Positions 33,284 to 41,645 of a stretch of 64,000 bases of DNA are shown piece by piece. This DNA comes from Bradyrhizobium nanningense (GTDB lineage: Bacteria > Pseudomonadota > Alphaproteobacteria > Rhizobiales > Xanthobacteraceae): positions 124,001-188,000 of the forward strand of contig NZ_LBJC01000005.1 in the NCBI RefSeq assembly GCF_004114535.1, read 5' to 3'. Numbering within the stretch: the first letter of the stretch is position 1; each line of letters opens with the position of its first letter. The position numbers and the translations under genes were made by a program. The notes under the pieces were generated by a model, which was not told where the DNA came from, did no database searches, and was given only the letters and a program-made list of their open reading frames with translations.

Positions 33284-33300
33284 GCGCGCTCCGGAGCGCC
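33283..33300 (+). terminator. Palindrome after the GNAT gene
   Basis: CGCTCCGGAGCG (33287-33298, flanked by GGCG and CC) is a perfect 12-bp palindrome at the end of the GNAT gene, followed by CTTCATTTCC. It is a possible weak terminator. Confidence 0.4.
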
Positions 33301-33355
33301 CTTCATTTCCTATGAGATTCCGCTATATCCGTCCCAACCATAATTGGGGAAGCAC

Positions 33356-34540
33356 ATGGACGCCAGAACGACAGATTTTTCCGCCGCGCGGACGGCGATG
33401 CAGCGCTACGTCGATCAGGAGATCATTCCGGGCGCATCCTGGGCCGTGCTGCGCGGGCGCGAGGTGGTCGACCAGCAATGCGTCGGCTTCGCCGACCGCG
33501 AAGCGAACACCGCGCTGCGGCCTGACCATATCTTCCGCGCGTTCTCCAACACCAAGATCGTCGTCACCTGCGCGATCATGCTGCTCGTCGAGGAAGGCCG
33601 CATCGGGCTCGACGAAGCGATCGAGACATTCCTGCCGCAGCTCGGCCATCGCAAGGTGCTCAAGCAGGGCGCTTCGAGCCTTGCCGATGTCGAGCCAGCG
33701 AAGAGCCCGATCACGATCCGCCGGCTCCTGACCCACACTTCAGGTCTCAGCTACGGCATCTTCGATCCCGGAACGGTGCTGTTCAAAGGATACAACGAGG
33801 CGGGCGTGCTCAATCCGCTGACGCCGCTCTCCGATATGATCGACAAGCTTGCCGATCTGCCGCTGTCCTATCATCCCGGCACGGCCTGGGAATATTCCGT
33901 TGCCACCGACGTGCTCGGCCGCGTGGTGGAGGTCGTCTCGGGTAAATCCCTCGATGCCTTCCTCAAGGCGCGCATTTTCGATTCCCTGGGCATGACCGAC
34001 ACCGGTTTCTACGTTCCCGAGGCACAGCAGGGCAGGCTGGTCGCGCTCTACAATGGCGCCGACGTGCTCGATCCCATGAAGCCGGGTCTCACACGCGCCG
34101 ATGATCTGCCGTTTCCGCAGGCCTATCGCCGGCCTTTCCCGCGGCTCTCGGGCGGTGGCGGTCTGGTCTCGACCTTGCCCGACATGCTCGCGCTGGTCCG
34201 CGCGCTGCTGCCGGGTTCGGACGCGCTGCTCAAGCCGGAAACATTGCGGCAGATGATGACGAACCAGCTGCCCGCGGGGCAGACCATCCGCTTTGCCAAT
34301 CTCGGCCCGATTCCCGGCAAGGGTTTTGGCCTCGGCGGCGCCGTCACCTTTGCGCCGACGCCGTTCGACCCGCCGAACTCCACCGGCGAATTCCAATGGG
34401 GCGGGCTGGCCGGCACCCATTGGTGGATCTGCCCTGACGCCAATACCGCCGGCGTGCTGATGGCCCAGCGCTACATGGGCTTCTGGAATCCGTTCTTCTT
34501 CGAGTTCAAGCGCCTGGCCTATCAGGCCGTCGGAGGCTGA
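33356..34540 (+). CDS. Beta-lactamase-fold serine hydrolase (esterase-like)
   Basis: The ATG at 33356, with GGGGAA upstream, gives 394 residues. FRAFSNTKIVVTCAIMLLVE contains the SxxK nucleophile (Ser64, Lys67), and TAWEYSVATDVLGRVVEVVS supplies the tyrosine motif (Tyr-Ser-Val, where class C enzymes have YxN). The HTSGLSYG and GGGGLVST elements are those of EstB/LipA-like esterases and D-aminopeptidase relatives. There is no leader, so it is cytoplasmic. The usual annotation is serine hydrolase; substrates are short esters in characterised relatives. It precedes the DUF429 gene by 22 bases in the same direction. Confidence 0.87.
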   Translation: MDARTTDFSAARTAMQRYVDQEIIPGASWAVLRGREVVDQQCVGFADREANTALRPDHIFRAFSNTKIVVTCAIMLLVEEGRIGLDEAIETFLPQLGHRKVLKQGASSLADVEPAKSPITIRRLLTHTSGLSYGIFDPGTVLFKGYNEAGVLNPLTPLSDMIDKLADLPLSYHPGTAWEYSVATDVLGRVVEVVSGKSLDAFLKARIFDSLGMTDTGFYVPEAQQGRLVALYNGADVLDPMKPGLTRADDLPFPQAYRRPFPRLSGGGGLVSTLPDMLALVRALLPGSDALLKPETLRQMMTNQLPAGQTIRFANLGPIPGKGFGLGGAVTFAPTPFDPPNSTGEFQWGGLAGTHWWICPDANTAGVLMAQRYMGFWNPFFFEFKRLAYQAVGG

Positions 34541-34562
34541 CGGCAAGTCCGTTCGGCGCGTC

Positions 34563-35228
34563 ATGCGAGCCTATCTCGGCCTCGACGGATTTCGTTTCGG
34601 CTGGGTCGCAGCCTGGATCGACGAGCGCGGCGATCACGGCTTCGACTATTCGCCGGGCCTGACGCGTTTGCTCGCGCTGCCGCATGCGCGCGCGATGATC
34701 GACATGCCGATCGGATTGAATCCGAGCGGCTATCGCGCTTGCGATCTGCGCGCCCGCGAGCTGGTTGGCCCATCCGTGTTTCTCGGCGCACGTCGCGACC
34801 TCTGGACATTCCCGGACATGGCCACGGCCAATCGCCATTACTGGGAGCGCGAAGGCAAGGGCAGGGGCGTGTCGGCGCAGCTCTGGAATATCAGGGACAA
34901 GCTCAAGGAGGTCGACGACGTCATGACGCCGTCGCTGCAGGCTTCGATCGGCGAAGCGCATCCTGAATTGGTGTTCTGGAATCTGGCAGAGCGCGTGCGG
35001 CTTGACCCGAAGGCGTCGTCGCGGGGCCGCGAGCAGCGCGTTGCGCTGCTGAGAGACCGTGGCTTCACGAAGGTCGAAAGATGGTTGGCGCTGCGCCACG
35101 GCACCGGCATCGGCCGCGACGATCTCATCGATGCCTGTACCTGCGCGGTCGCCGCGCGCGACAGCACGCGGCGCGTTGGTGGGGATGAGCTCGATCCGCG
35201 CGGACTGCGGATGGAGATCAATTATTGA
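34563..35228 (+). CDS. DUF429 domain protein (RNase H-like fold)
   Basis: The 221-residue protein has the DUF429 pattern. The opening AYLGLDGFRFGWVAAWID places an Asp in the RNase H-like first strand, AMIDMPIGL supplies a second acidic residue and EAHPELVFWNLA a third, and the late DDLIDACTCAVAAR a fourth. Known family members are predicted nucleases with no defined substrate. It lies 22 bases after the serine hydrolase gene. No leader or membrane helix is present. Confidence 0.8.
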   Translation: MRAYLGLDGFRFGWVAAWIDERGDHGFDYSPGLTRLLALPHARAMIDMPIGLNPSGYRACDLRARELVGPSVFLGARRDLWTFPDMATANRHYWEREGKGRGVSAQLWNIRDKLKEVDDVMTPSLQASIGEAHPELVFWNLAERVRLDPKASSRGREQRVALLRDRGFTKVERWLALRHGTGIGRDDLIDACTCAVAARDSTRRVGGDELDPRGLRMEINY

Positions 35229-35233
35229 ATCGC

Positions 35234-35449
35234 TCAATTCTGCCGATCGCTTGCACCGGCAAGATGGCCGTGGCCGTGATGGCCCGGCGTCGAGGAGCCG
35301 GCCTCGTCGTCGTCCAGTCGTGCTGCTCTCGCTTCGTACACGTCGGCCATCGCCCGTAGCCGTCGTGCGGCTTCGCGATGGGCGAGATCGTCCGCGACGC
35401 GGCGACAGCGCTGAGCGTGATCGAGCAGGGCGCACTTCTCAATGTTCAT
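35234..35449 (-). CDS. Small hypothetical protein, helical
   Basis: The frame gives 71 residues from the only upstream ATG (35449); a TTG at 35533 would give 99. MNIEKCALLDHAQRCRRVAD and DLAHREAARRLRAMADVYEA form two amphipathic helices of a type recurrent in small Bradyrhizobium proteins, followed by a His/Gly/Ser-rich tail (STPGHHGHGHLAGASDRQN). GAGGAG directly abuts the ATG, closer than ideal, so the start is uncertain. No function is known. It converges with the DUF429 gene. Confidence 0.5.
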   Translation of the reverse strand: MNIEKCALLDHAQRCRRVADDLAHREAARRLRAMADVYEARAARLDDDEAGSSTPGHHGHGHLAGASDRQN

Positions 35450-35592
35450 CTCCTCACAACGCGCAAGACGCTCGATGGTCCCTCGAAACAACCTGTTTAA
35501 GGAGCGGGAAAAACCGGCAAAATTTTCATACAAGGTAGGAACACCGGCAGGCGAGCGGGCGTTTAGGCCAAAGGAGTTGAGGGACAGATGCC

Positions 35593-35739
35593 ATGTACGA
35601 TGTTTGCCAATGGGCGACCGCGACGCTTGCGATTGCCTTCACGGCCGCGCTGCTGATCACAGGTCAATGGTTCATCCAGTATCGACTGCAGCATGAAACC
35701 ATGACCCCGATCGTGAAGGTCGCGACGCTGCCGCCCTAG
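35593..35739 (+). CDS. 48-residue single-pass membrane protein
   Basis: The ATG at 35593 opens a 48-residue frame ending with TAG at 35737-35739. GAGGGACAG lies five to ten bases upstream. The peptide starts MYDVCQWATATLAIAFTAAL and continues LITGQWFIQYRLQ, giving one hydrophobic helix (about 7-28), then a short tail VKVATLPP. Nothing identifies a family. The ribosome site, the membrane helix and the neat frame support it as a small membrane protein. Confidence 0.45.
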   Translation: MYDVCQWATATLAIAFTAALLITGQWFIQYRLQHETMTPIVKVATLPP

Positions 35740-35862
35740 TCGCTTCATGGGCATTGTGGCCCATCACCCACTTCCCTGCGATCTTCCAGACGATTTGTCG
35801 GCCTTGCGCCGTTCGCTTGCCCGCCTAGATTAGGCGGCACCTCACGAACCGCCGGAGCGCCG

Positions 35863-36573
35863 ATGTCTGATCTGTCCGCCTTTGCCATTACCAAACGTTG
35901 GCCGGCCAAGCATCCCGAGTTGCTCCAGCTCTACTCCCTGCCGACGCCGAACGGCGTCAAGGTCTCGATCATGCTGGAGGAGATCGGATTGCCTTACGAA
36001 GTCCATCTGGTCGATTTCGGCAAGGACGACCAGAAGACGGCTGAATTCCTCTCGCTCAATCCGAACGGCAAGATCCCGGCGATCCTCGACCCCAACGGCC
36101 CTGGCGGCAGGCCGCTGCCGCTGTTCGAGTCCGGGGCGATCCTGCAATACCTCGCGGAGAAGACCGGCAAGCTCTTGCCCGAAGATGCCGCGCGGCGCTA
36201 CCAGACCATCCAGTGGCTGCATTTCCAGATGGGCGGCGTCGGGCCGATGTTCGGCCAGGTCGGCTTCTTCCACAAATTCGCGGGCAAGGATTTCGAGGAC
36301 AAGCGGCCCCGTGACCGCTACGTCGCCGAAGCCAGGCGCCTGCTCGGTGTGATGGAGACGCATCTTGCGGGGCGGCAATGGTTCATGGATGACGACTACA
36401 CCATCGCCGACATCTCCATGCTCGGCTGGGTGCGCAATCTCATCGGCTTCTATGGCGCCGGCGATCTCGTCGAATTCACCCAGTTCAAATCGGTCGGTGC
36501 CTGGCTTGAGCGGGGGCTCGCGCGTCCGGCGGTGCAGCGCGGGTTGAACATTCCACCGCGGCCGCAAGGCTAG
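35863..36573 (+). CDS. Glutathione S-transferase, YfcG/Nu-class type
   Basis: The 236-residue protein has an N-terminal thioredoxin-like domain (LQLYSLPTPNGVKVSIMLEE and LNPNGKIPAILDPNGPGGRP with LFESGAILQYLAEKTG) in which the T/P-N-G motif and the ES pair bind glutathione, as in E. coli YfcG. The C-terminal helical domain follows (FQMGGVGPMFGQVGFFHKFA, DDDYTIADISMLGWVRNL). YfcG-like proteins act as disulphide-bond reductases using glutathione. It converges with the TauE/SafE gene, the stop codons overlapping in CTAG. Confidence 0.92.
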   Translation: MSDLSAFAITKRWPAKHPELLQLYSLPTPNGVKVSIMLEEIGLPYEVHLVDFGKDDQKTAEFLSLNPNGKIPAILDPNGPGGRPLPLFESGAILQYLAEKTGKLLPEDAARRYQTIQWLHFQMGGVGPMFGQVGFFHKFAGKDFEDKRPRDRYVAEARRLLGVMETHLAGRQWFMDDDYTIADISMLGWVRNLIGFYGAGDLVEFTQFKSVGAWLERGLARPAVQRGLNIPPRPQG

Positions 36574-37352
36574 CTCAGCGCCTTGTACGTCATATAGAGC
36601 GCCATCAGCGAAACAAGGGCGATCATGGCCCGGCGGAGCGCGGAGCGGCTGACACCGTTGGCCAAGCGTGCGCCGAGATCGGTGCCAATCCAGAGACCGG
36701 CGAGAATGCCGATGATGGCCGGCCAGCCGACCATGAGCCCCTTGCTCCAGTAGATCCAGGCTGCCGGAAGGTTGGTCGGGATCACCGAGAAGACGAGGCT
36801 GACGAGCTGCGCCTGATGTTGTGGCACGCGAAATCCGGCGGCGAGGCCGACGGTGATCGCGAGGCCGCCGCCGATGCCCATGAAGCCGGAGGAAAAGCCT
36901 GCAAGCGTGCCGATCAGGAGCAGGGGCAGCCAGTGAAGTTCATCGCGCTTGCCGACTTCGTGGCTACCCTCCTTGCTTTCGCGGCGCACGATCAACAGGG
37001 CGATCAGCGCGACGAGATAGACGACGTAAGTCCATTGCAGGACGGAGTCGGAAACCAATGTTGCGGCATAGCCGCCGCCGGCGCCACCGATCAGAAATCC
37101 GAAGCCGATCCAGATGATCCACGGCAAGGGGCTGCGATTGCCGTTTTGCCAGTAGCGCCGTATGCCGGCGAGACCCGTCGGCGGAATTTGGGTGATCAGC
37201 GAGGTGCCCTGGGCAACGTGTTGCTCGGCCCCGAGCAGCAGCACGGAGAAGATCACGAGGCCGCCGCCCGGGCTCGTCCCCGTGAAGCCCGATGCCAGGC
37301 CTGCGACCAGACCGACGCCACCACCGGCGAGGAGGTCGTGAATCCCCGACAT
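36570..37352 (-). CDS. TauE/SafE family membrane transporter
   Basis: The 260-residue protein has seven or eight membrane segments and the two-repeat organisation of the TauE/SafE family: GLVAGLASGFTGTSPGGGLV in the first half and GTLAGFSSGFMGIGGGLAIT in the second, the Gly-rich motifs that define the family. It is proposed to export sulphite or other small anionic compounds (sulphoacetate, organosulphonates). It follows the TetR gene by three bases on the same strand, so they form one transcription unit controlled by TetR. Confidence 0.88.
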   Translation of the reverse strand: MSGIHDLLAGGGVGLVAGLASGFTGTSPGGGLVIFSVLLLGAEQHVAQGTSLITQIPPTGLAGIRRYWQNGNRSPLPWIIWIGFGFLIGGAGGGYAATLVSDSVLQWTYVVYLVALIALLIVRRESKEGSHEVGKRDELHWLPLLLIGTLAGFSSGFMGIGGGLAITVGLAAGFRVPQHQAQLVSLVFSVIPTNLPAAWIYWSKGLMVGWPAIIGILAGLWIGTDLGARLANGVSRSALRRAMIALVSLMALYMTYKALS

Positions 37353-37355
37353 CCC

Positions 37356-37988
37356 TCAGGTCCTGGCTCGCCGCCTGACGTCGGGCTTCGTCGTGCGAAA
37401 CCCTTCGATCACGGCGGCCACAGCCGCCATGCAGGCCTCGATGTCGACATCCTCGCCCCAGCATCTTTGCAGCACGAAACCCTGGAAGATCGCGATCAGC
37501 ACCCGCGCGATCGCGTCCGCGCCGAGATCGCGTTTGATGAGGCCGTCGTGCTGGCCGCGCTCGACCAGCGCGACGATCAGAGCGCGCGGCATGTCGATGC
37601 CTTCGACGACGCTGGCGCGGACGCGACGGTTGCGCAGGGCTTCGGCCCAGCCGTGGATGCCGACACGGCGGCGGGCTTCGCCGGCGGGATCGGTCAGCCA
37701 TTGCGCGTAGACGCGGATCAACGCGTGAAGGCCTTCGATCGGGTCGCCGGATCCCTGCGCGACCGAATTGAGCACGGCTTCGCGGCGATGCCGGTCGTCG
37801 GCGAGCGCCTCGATCAGATCGTCCTTGCTCTGGAAGTAGAGATAGACCGCGCCGTGGCTCAGGCCGGATCGCTTCACGATGTCGGCCATGCCGGTCTGGT
37901 GAAAACCGTCTTCGGCGAAGCAGGCGAGGGCCGCCTCGAGAATCTGCTGCCGCCGGCTTTCGCGTTGCTTATCGCTGATCTTGGGCAT
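37356..37988 (-). CDS. TetR family transcriptional regulator
   Basis: The 210-residue protein has a TetR N-terminal HTH: ISDKQRESRRQQILEAALAC, DGFHQTGMADIVKRSGLSHG and AVYLYFQSKDDLIEALADD are the canonical helices. The C-terminal ligand domain is unassigned. The gene is first in the operon with the TauE/SafE transporter, which suggests that its effector is the transported anion or a related compound. A palindrome 80-100 bases upstream resembles TetR operators. Confidence 0.93.
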   Translation of the reverse strand: MPKISDKQRESRRQQILEAALACFAEDGFHQTGMADIVKRSGLSHGAVYLYFQSKDDLIEALADDRHRREAVLNSVAQGSGDPIEGLHALIRVYAQWLTDPAGEARRRVGIHGWAEALRNRRVRASVVEGIDMPRALIVALVERGQHDGLIKRDLGADAIARVLIAIFQGFVLQRCWGEDVDIEACMAAVAAVIEGFRTTKPDVRRRART

Positions 37989-38067
37989 TCGGCTGCCTCA
38001 AATAACTGACAGGTCGATCGTTTTCTTGTGGGCGACGGTTTGGCCTAAGACAGGCCGATCTAAATAA

Positions 38068-38091
38068 AAAAATGATCAGTCAGTCATTTTT
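38068..38091. promoter_or_regulatory. Candidate TetR operator
   Basis: AAAAATGA (38068-38075) and TCATTTTT (38084-38091) are perfect 8-bp complements around TCAGTCAG, so the centre contains repeats of TGACTGA as in many TetR operators. It lies in the 210-base gap between tetR and csaA, about 80 bases upstream of the TetR start. Confidence 0.5.
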
Positions 38092-38198
38092 ATGATGGAA
38101 AATGGATCTGGTCAAGTTCTGACCAGCCGAAGGCGGAAAATGGGGGGATTCGTTGCGAATGCGCCGGCAGAGGCTGCGCGCAGCACCGGATCGCGCGG

Positions 38199-38570
38199 CT
38201 AGAACAGCCGGCCGCCGTTCGGAACGGGCTTGCTCGGCTGCACCAGCACGACCTTGCCCTCGGCGTCGGGCAAACCGAGCGTCAGCACCTCCGAGACGAC
38301 CGGCCCGATCTGGCGTGGTGGGAAATTGACGACGGCCGCGACCTGTTGTCCCACCAACGTCTCGAGCGGATGGTTTTCGGTGATCTGGGCCGAGCTCTTG
38401 CGCACGCCGATCGCAGGTCCGAAGTCGATCCACAGCCGAAAGGCAGGCTTGCGTGCTTCGGGAAACGGCCTGGCGTCGACGATGGTGCCGACGCGGATAT
38501 CGACAGCGAGGAAGCTGTTGAAGTCGATGGTCGGCGCGGTGGCGGCTGCGGGATCGTGGGTAACGTGCAT
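38199..38570 (-). CDS. csaA: tRNA-binding protein CsaA
   Basis: The 123-residue protein (ATG at 38570) is the stand-alone tRNA-binding OB fold: FNSFLAVDIRVGTIVDARPF, RKPAFRLWIDFGPAIGVRKS, SAQITENHPLETLVGQQVAA and VVNFPPRQIGPVVSEVLTLG. This matches CsaA, which binds tRNA and is proposed to assist protein export in Bacillus. A longer frame from 38660 is possible, but it has a low-complexity N-terminus. Confidence 0.92.
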   Translation of the reverse strand: MHVTHDPAAATAPTIDFNSFLAVDIRVGTIVDARPFPEARKPAFRLWIDFGPAIGVRKSSAQITENHPLETLVGQQVAAVVNFPPRQIGPVVSEVLTLGLPDAEGKVVLVQPSKPVPNGGRLF

Positions 38571-38674
38571 GGGATGTCCGTTCGGCGAGTTGGCGTCGTT
38601 CGCAATATTGTCGAGCGAACCGGAGTTTCGTACAACGCCACGTCCATCATGATCCGTCATGCGCGAGGAACGTC

Positions 38675-39034
38675 TTGTCCAACATCATCTACGGCATCAA
38701 GAACTGCGACACCATGAAGAAGGCGCGCGCCTGGCTCGACACAAATGGTGTGTCTTACGCGTTTTACGACTACAAGGCGGCGGGCGTGGAGAAGGACAAG
38801 CTCAAGCAGTGGAGCGACAAGGTCGGCTGGGAGACGCTGCTCAATCGCGCCGGGACGACGTTCAAGAAGCTCCCCGATTCCGACAAGGAAGGCCTCTCCG
38901 AGAAGAAGGCGCTGGCGTTGATGCTAGCGCAACCATCGATGATCAAGCGGCCGGTGCTGGAAATCGGCGGCAAGCTGCTTGTCGGATTCAAGCCGGATAT
39001 CTATGCCAAGGAAGTCGGCGCCAAATCGCGCTGA
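38675..39034 (+). CDS. ArsC/Spx family protein (YffB-like)
   Basis: The TTG at 38675 (GAGGAA upstream) gives 119 residues. IIYGIKNCDTMKKARAWLDT contains a lone Cys in the thioredoxin-like active site (Cys11), and VSYAFYDYKAAGVEKDKLKQ and SMIKRPVLEIGGKLLVGFKP carry the RPxL hallmark of ArsC-like proteins. It resembles E. coli YffB rather than a true arsenate reductase, because no arsR/acr3 genes accompany it. The function of YffB is unknown. It lies directly before the converging PAS_5 gene. Confidence 0.88.
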   Translation: MSNIIYGIKNCDTMKKARAWLDTNGVSYAFYDYKAAGVEKDKLKQWSDKVGWETLLNRAGTTFKKLPDSDKEGLSEKKALALMLAQPSMIKRPVLEIGGKLLVGFKPDIYAKEVGAKSR

Positions 39035-39037
39035 CTG

Positions 39038-39685
39038 CTAGTTCAGCTCGATGATCTCGTTGCTGACGCCGGGGCCCGGCTGGTCCGCGAACTCGACCAC
39101 ATCGGCCGTCGCGATGCGGCCAGGCGCGCGATGGAAGAGCTCGCGATCGATCACGGCGCGCAGTTTTGGGCGCGGCGGCGCGTCATTTCCGCGCATCAGA
39201 TTCTTGATCTCGAAGCCGCCGTCCTCGCAGAAGATTTTGACCGACGCGATGATGTGACAGACCTTGCCGTCGGTCTGGAAAGGCAGCAGCAGCCGTTCAT
39301 AGGCGACGATGCGCCCGTAGATGTCGTCGACGTCGGCAACGCTGTAGACGGGCAGCCCGCGCGCCACGCATTCGTGGTAGATCGGCATCACGAACGGCGC
39401 GAGTCGCGGCCCGAGATACTCGTCGAGCAGAACGCCCTTGCCGGTATGTCCATAGGCGCGCGAGATGCGCGTGTTTTCGCTCTGGATGGTCAGGCGCGGC
39501 GCCGGCGTCGAAGCGTCCACCGTATAATAGATGAGATCGGACAGCTCTTCCTCGAGCCGTGCAGGCTGATACTCCCAGACCGCCGGCGTGATCTGCTGGC
39601 GCGCATAAAGTCGCAGCCACGTGTTGAGGAGATCACGCTGCCTGATCGACTTGACGACGGACGGAGCGGCGCTTGCGAAATCCAA
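39038..39685 (-). CDS. PAS_5 domain protein
   Basis: The frame gives 215 residues from the TTG at 39685, preferred because the 50 codons upstream are Pro/Arg/Gly-rich and unlike coding sequence; an ATG at 39838 would give 266. IRQRDLLNTWLRLYARQQIT with AVWEYQPARLEEELSDLIYY, then RAYGHTGKGVLLDEYLGPR, is the PAS_5 pattern found in Bradyrhizobium and other alphaproteobacteria, where the protein is usually a single domain of unknown ligand. A further beta-rich C-terminal half ends GPGVSNEIIELN. It converges with the ArsC-like gene. Confidence 0.75.
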   Translation of the reverse strand: MDFASAAPSVVKSIRQRDLLNTWLRLYARQQITPAVWEYQPARLEEELSDLIYYTVDASTPAPRLTIQSENTRISRAYGHTGKGVLLDEYLGPRLAPFVMPIYHECVARGLPVYSVADVDDIYGRIVAYERLLLPFQTDGKVCHIIASVKIFCEDGGFEIKNLMRGNDAPPRPKLRAVIDRELFHRAPGRIATADVVEFADQPGPGVSNEIIELN

Positions 39686-40039
39686 GACAATATTCCCGGA
39701 GCGTCGAGACCCGCACAAGATGCCAGGTGCGGGAAAATTTTTGATGAAGGCTGGCGCACCGAACGAAAGACCGTTAACGACGGCTTGACGACCGGTGCCT
39801 TGCGAACCGGGAGGCCGGGCAGGCACGACGTCACGCACCTCCGACTAAGGGAGCATTTGGATCCCAGCCGGAGACCTGATCTGCTCAGCTTTCCGCCTTG
39901 CCTAACCCCCGTCACCTCCGGCATATTCCGCGCCCGGAGGCGGCGTTCCGGATGGGCTCCAAGGAGTGGCTCCAAGGCCTCCGGAAAGCCGAAGCAACAA
40001 GGATAGCCACGCGCGAGGCGCGGGCAGGGGGAAATCTGT
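39686..40039. other. Intergenic region upstream of the Liv operon, no gene seen
   Basis: The 354 bases carry the divergent promoters of the PAS_5 gene and the Liv-type operon. The frames here are Arg/Pro-rich shadows. GGGGGAAA at 40026-40033 is the ribosome site of the first ATPase gene. Confidence 0.5.
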
Positions 40040-40795
40040 TTGGCCGATGAGTTTATTCTCGAAACGGAAGGCTTGACCAAGGAGTTCGCGGGCTTCTTCG
40101 CCGTCCGCGACGTTGCGCTCAAGGTTCGCCGTGGGAGCATTCATGCGTTGATCGGCCCGAACGGGGCCGGCAAGACGACCTGCTTCAATCTTCTGACCAA
40201 GTTCCTCAAACCGTCCGCCGGAAAAATCCTGTACAAGGGGCAGGACATCACGGCGATGGCGCCGGCGGACGTGGCCCGCCTGGGGCTTGTTCGCTCATTC
40301 CAGATTTCGGCGGTATTTCCGCATCTCACCGCGCTGGAGAACGTCCGTGTCGCGCTCCAGCGCCAGCACGGCTCTTCGTTCGATTTCTGGCGCTCCAAGT
40401 CGGTCCTCAACCGCTTCAACGATCGCGCGCGGGAGTTGCTCAACGACGTCGGCCTCAACGAGTTTGCCAACACGCCCGCGGTCGAGATGCCGTATGGGCG
40501 CAAGCGTGCACTCGAAATTGCAACCACGCTCGCGCTCGACCCGGAGATGATGCTGCTGGACGAGCCAATGGCCGGCATGGGCCACGAGGACATCGACAAG
40601 ATCGCGGCGCTGATCAAGCGCATCTCCGCGAAATATACCATCCTGATGGTCGAGCATAACTTAAGTGTCGTGGCCAACCTCTCCGACATCATCACCGTGC
40701 TGACGCGCGGCCAGGTGCTCGCGCAAGGTCATTACAGCGAGCTCACCAAGGACGAGCGCGTCAAGGAAGCCTATCTGGGAGCCGGTCATGCCTGA
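40040..40795 (+). CDS. livG: Branched-chain amino acid-type ABC transporter ATPase LivG
   Basis: The TTG at 40040, preceded by a strong AGGGGGAAA, gives 251 residues. ALIGPNGAGKTTCFNLLTKF is the Walker A, VEMPYGRKRALEIATTLALD replaces the usual LSYGQQR signature, and MMLLDEPMAGMGHEDIDKIA carries Walker B and the conserved LivG helix. The family has an extra beta-hairpin after the Walker A (SAGKILYKGQDITAMAP). It powers uptake of branched-chain or related amino acids and amides with LivF. It overlaps livF by eight bases. Confidence 0.93.
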   Translation: MADEFILETEGLTKEFAGFFAVRDVALKVRRGSIHALIGPNGAGKTTCFNLLTKFLKPSAGKILYKGQDITAMAPADVARLGLVRSFQISAVFPHLTALENVRVALQRQHGSSFDFWRSKSVLNRFNDRARELLNDVGLNEFANTPAVEMPYGRKRALEIATTLALDPEMMLLDEPMAGMGHEDIDKIAALIKRISAKYTILMVEHNLSVVANLSDIITVLTRGQVLAQGHYSELTKDERVKEAYLGAGHA

Positions 40796-41534
40796 CACTG
40801 CGATTGCCGAGGCTCCGGCCAAGGCTGCGACCGGCGGAAACATCCTTCAAGTCCGCAACCTCGAAGCCTGGTACGGCGAGTCCCACATCCTGCACGGGAT
40901 CAGCTTCGACGTGAAAGCGGGCGAGGTCGTCACCCTGCTCGGGCGTAACGGCGCCGGCAAGACGACCACGCTGAAGTCGATCATGGGCATCATCGGCAAG
41001 CGTACCGGCTCGGTGAAGTTCAACAACCAGGAGATCATCCGCGCGACCTCCGACAAGATCGCGCGCATGGGCATCGCGTTTTGCCCGGAAGAGCGGGGCA
41101 TATTCTCCAGTCTCGACGTGCGCGAGAATCTGATGCTGCCGCCGGTGGTCCGCGAGGGCGGACTGCCGCTCGATCAGATCTTCGAGCTGTTCCCGAATCT
41201 GAAGGAACGCCTCAATAGCCAGGGCACCAAGCTGTCCGGAGGCGAGCAGCAGATGCTCGCGATTGCGCGCATCCTGCGCACCGGCGCGAGCTTCCTGATG
41301 CTGGACGAGCCGACCGAGGGTCTCGCGCCCGTCATCATCCAGCAGATCGGCCACACCATTGCGCGGCTCAAGAAGGAGGGTTTCACGATCCTCCTGGTCG
41401 AGCAGAATTTCCGCTTCGCGTCCACCGTCGCCGACCGCTACTACGTGGTCGAGCACGGCAAGATCATTGACGGATTTTCCAATGCCGAGCTTGCCGCCAA
41501 CATGGACAAGCTGCACACCTATCTTGGTGTCTAG
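40788..41534 (+). CDS. livF: Branched-chain amino acid-type ABC transporter ATPase LivF
   Basis: The 248-residue protein has Walker A LLGRNGAGKTTTLKSIMGII, the signature TKLSGGEQQMLAIARIL and Walker B FLMLDEPTEGLAPVIIQQI, with the GIAFCPEERGIFSSLDVREN stretch that marks LivF. An N-terminal Ala-rich extension precedes the domain. It pairs with LivG on a LivHM permease. The next feature is a palindromic repeat that begins two bases after the stop codon. Confidence 0.93.
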   Translation: MPDTAIAEAPAKAATGGNILQVRNLEAWYGESHILHGISFDVKAGEVVTLLGRNGAGKTTTLKSIMGIIGKRTGSVKFNNQEIIRATSDKIARMGIAFCPEERGIFSSLDVRENLMLPPVVREGGLPLDQIFELFPNLKERLNSQGTKLSGGEQQMLAIARILRTGASFLMLDEPTEGLAPVIIQQIGHTIARLKKEGFTILLVEQNFRFASTVADRYYVVEHGKIIDGFSNAELAANMDKLHTYLGV

Positions 41535-41535
41535 C

Positions 41536-41600
41536 GCATGATCCGGACCCGGAGGGCCGCGTTAGCGCAAAGAGTGTAGCGGTTTTCCGAAAGATCATGC
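41536..41600. repeat. Palindromic intergenic repeat, GCATGATC family, copy 2
   Basis: GCATGATC (41536-41543) and GATCATGC (41593-41600) are inverted arms; CGGTTTTCCGAAA follows the family pattern in the right half while the left half is diverged (GGACCCGGAGGGCC). It separates livF from the binding-protein gene, 45 bases before the start codon of the latter. Confidence 0.85.
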
Positions 41601-41645
41601 TCAAGACGAACTGCCAACGAGAAGAATTCAAAAAAGGAAAGTTGC

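Noticed and set aside
38675..39034. Arsenate reductase call for the ArsC-like gene
   Set aside because: No arsenic-resistance genes are adjacent and the sequence resembles YffB/Spx more, so a specific arsenate role is not claimed.
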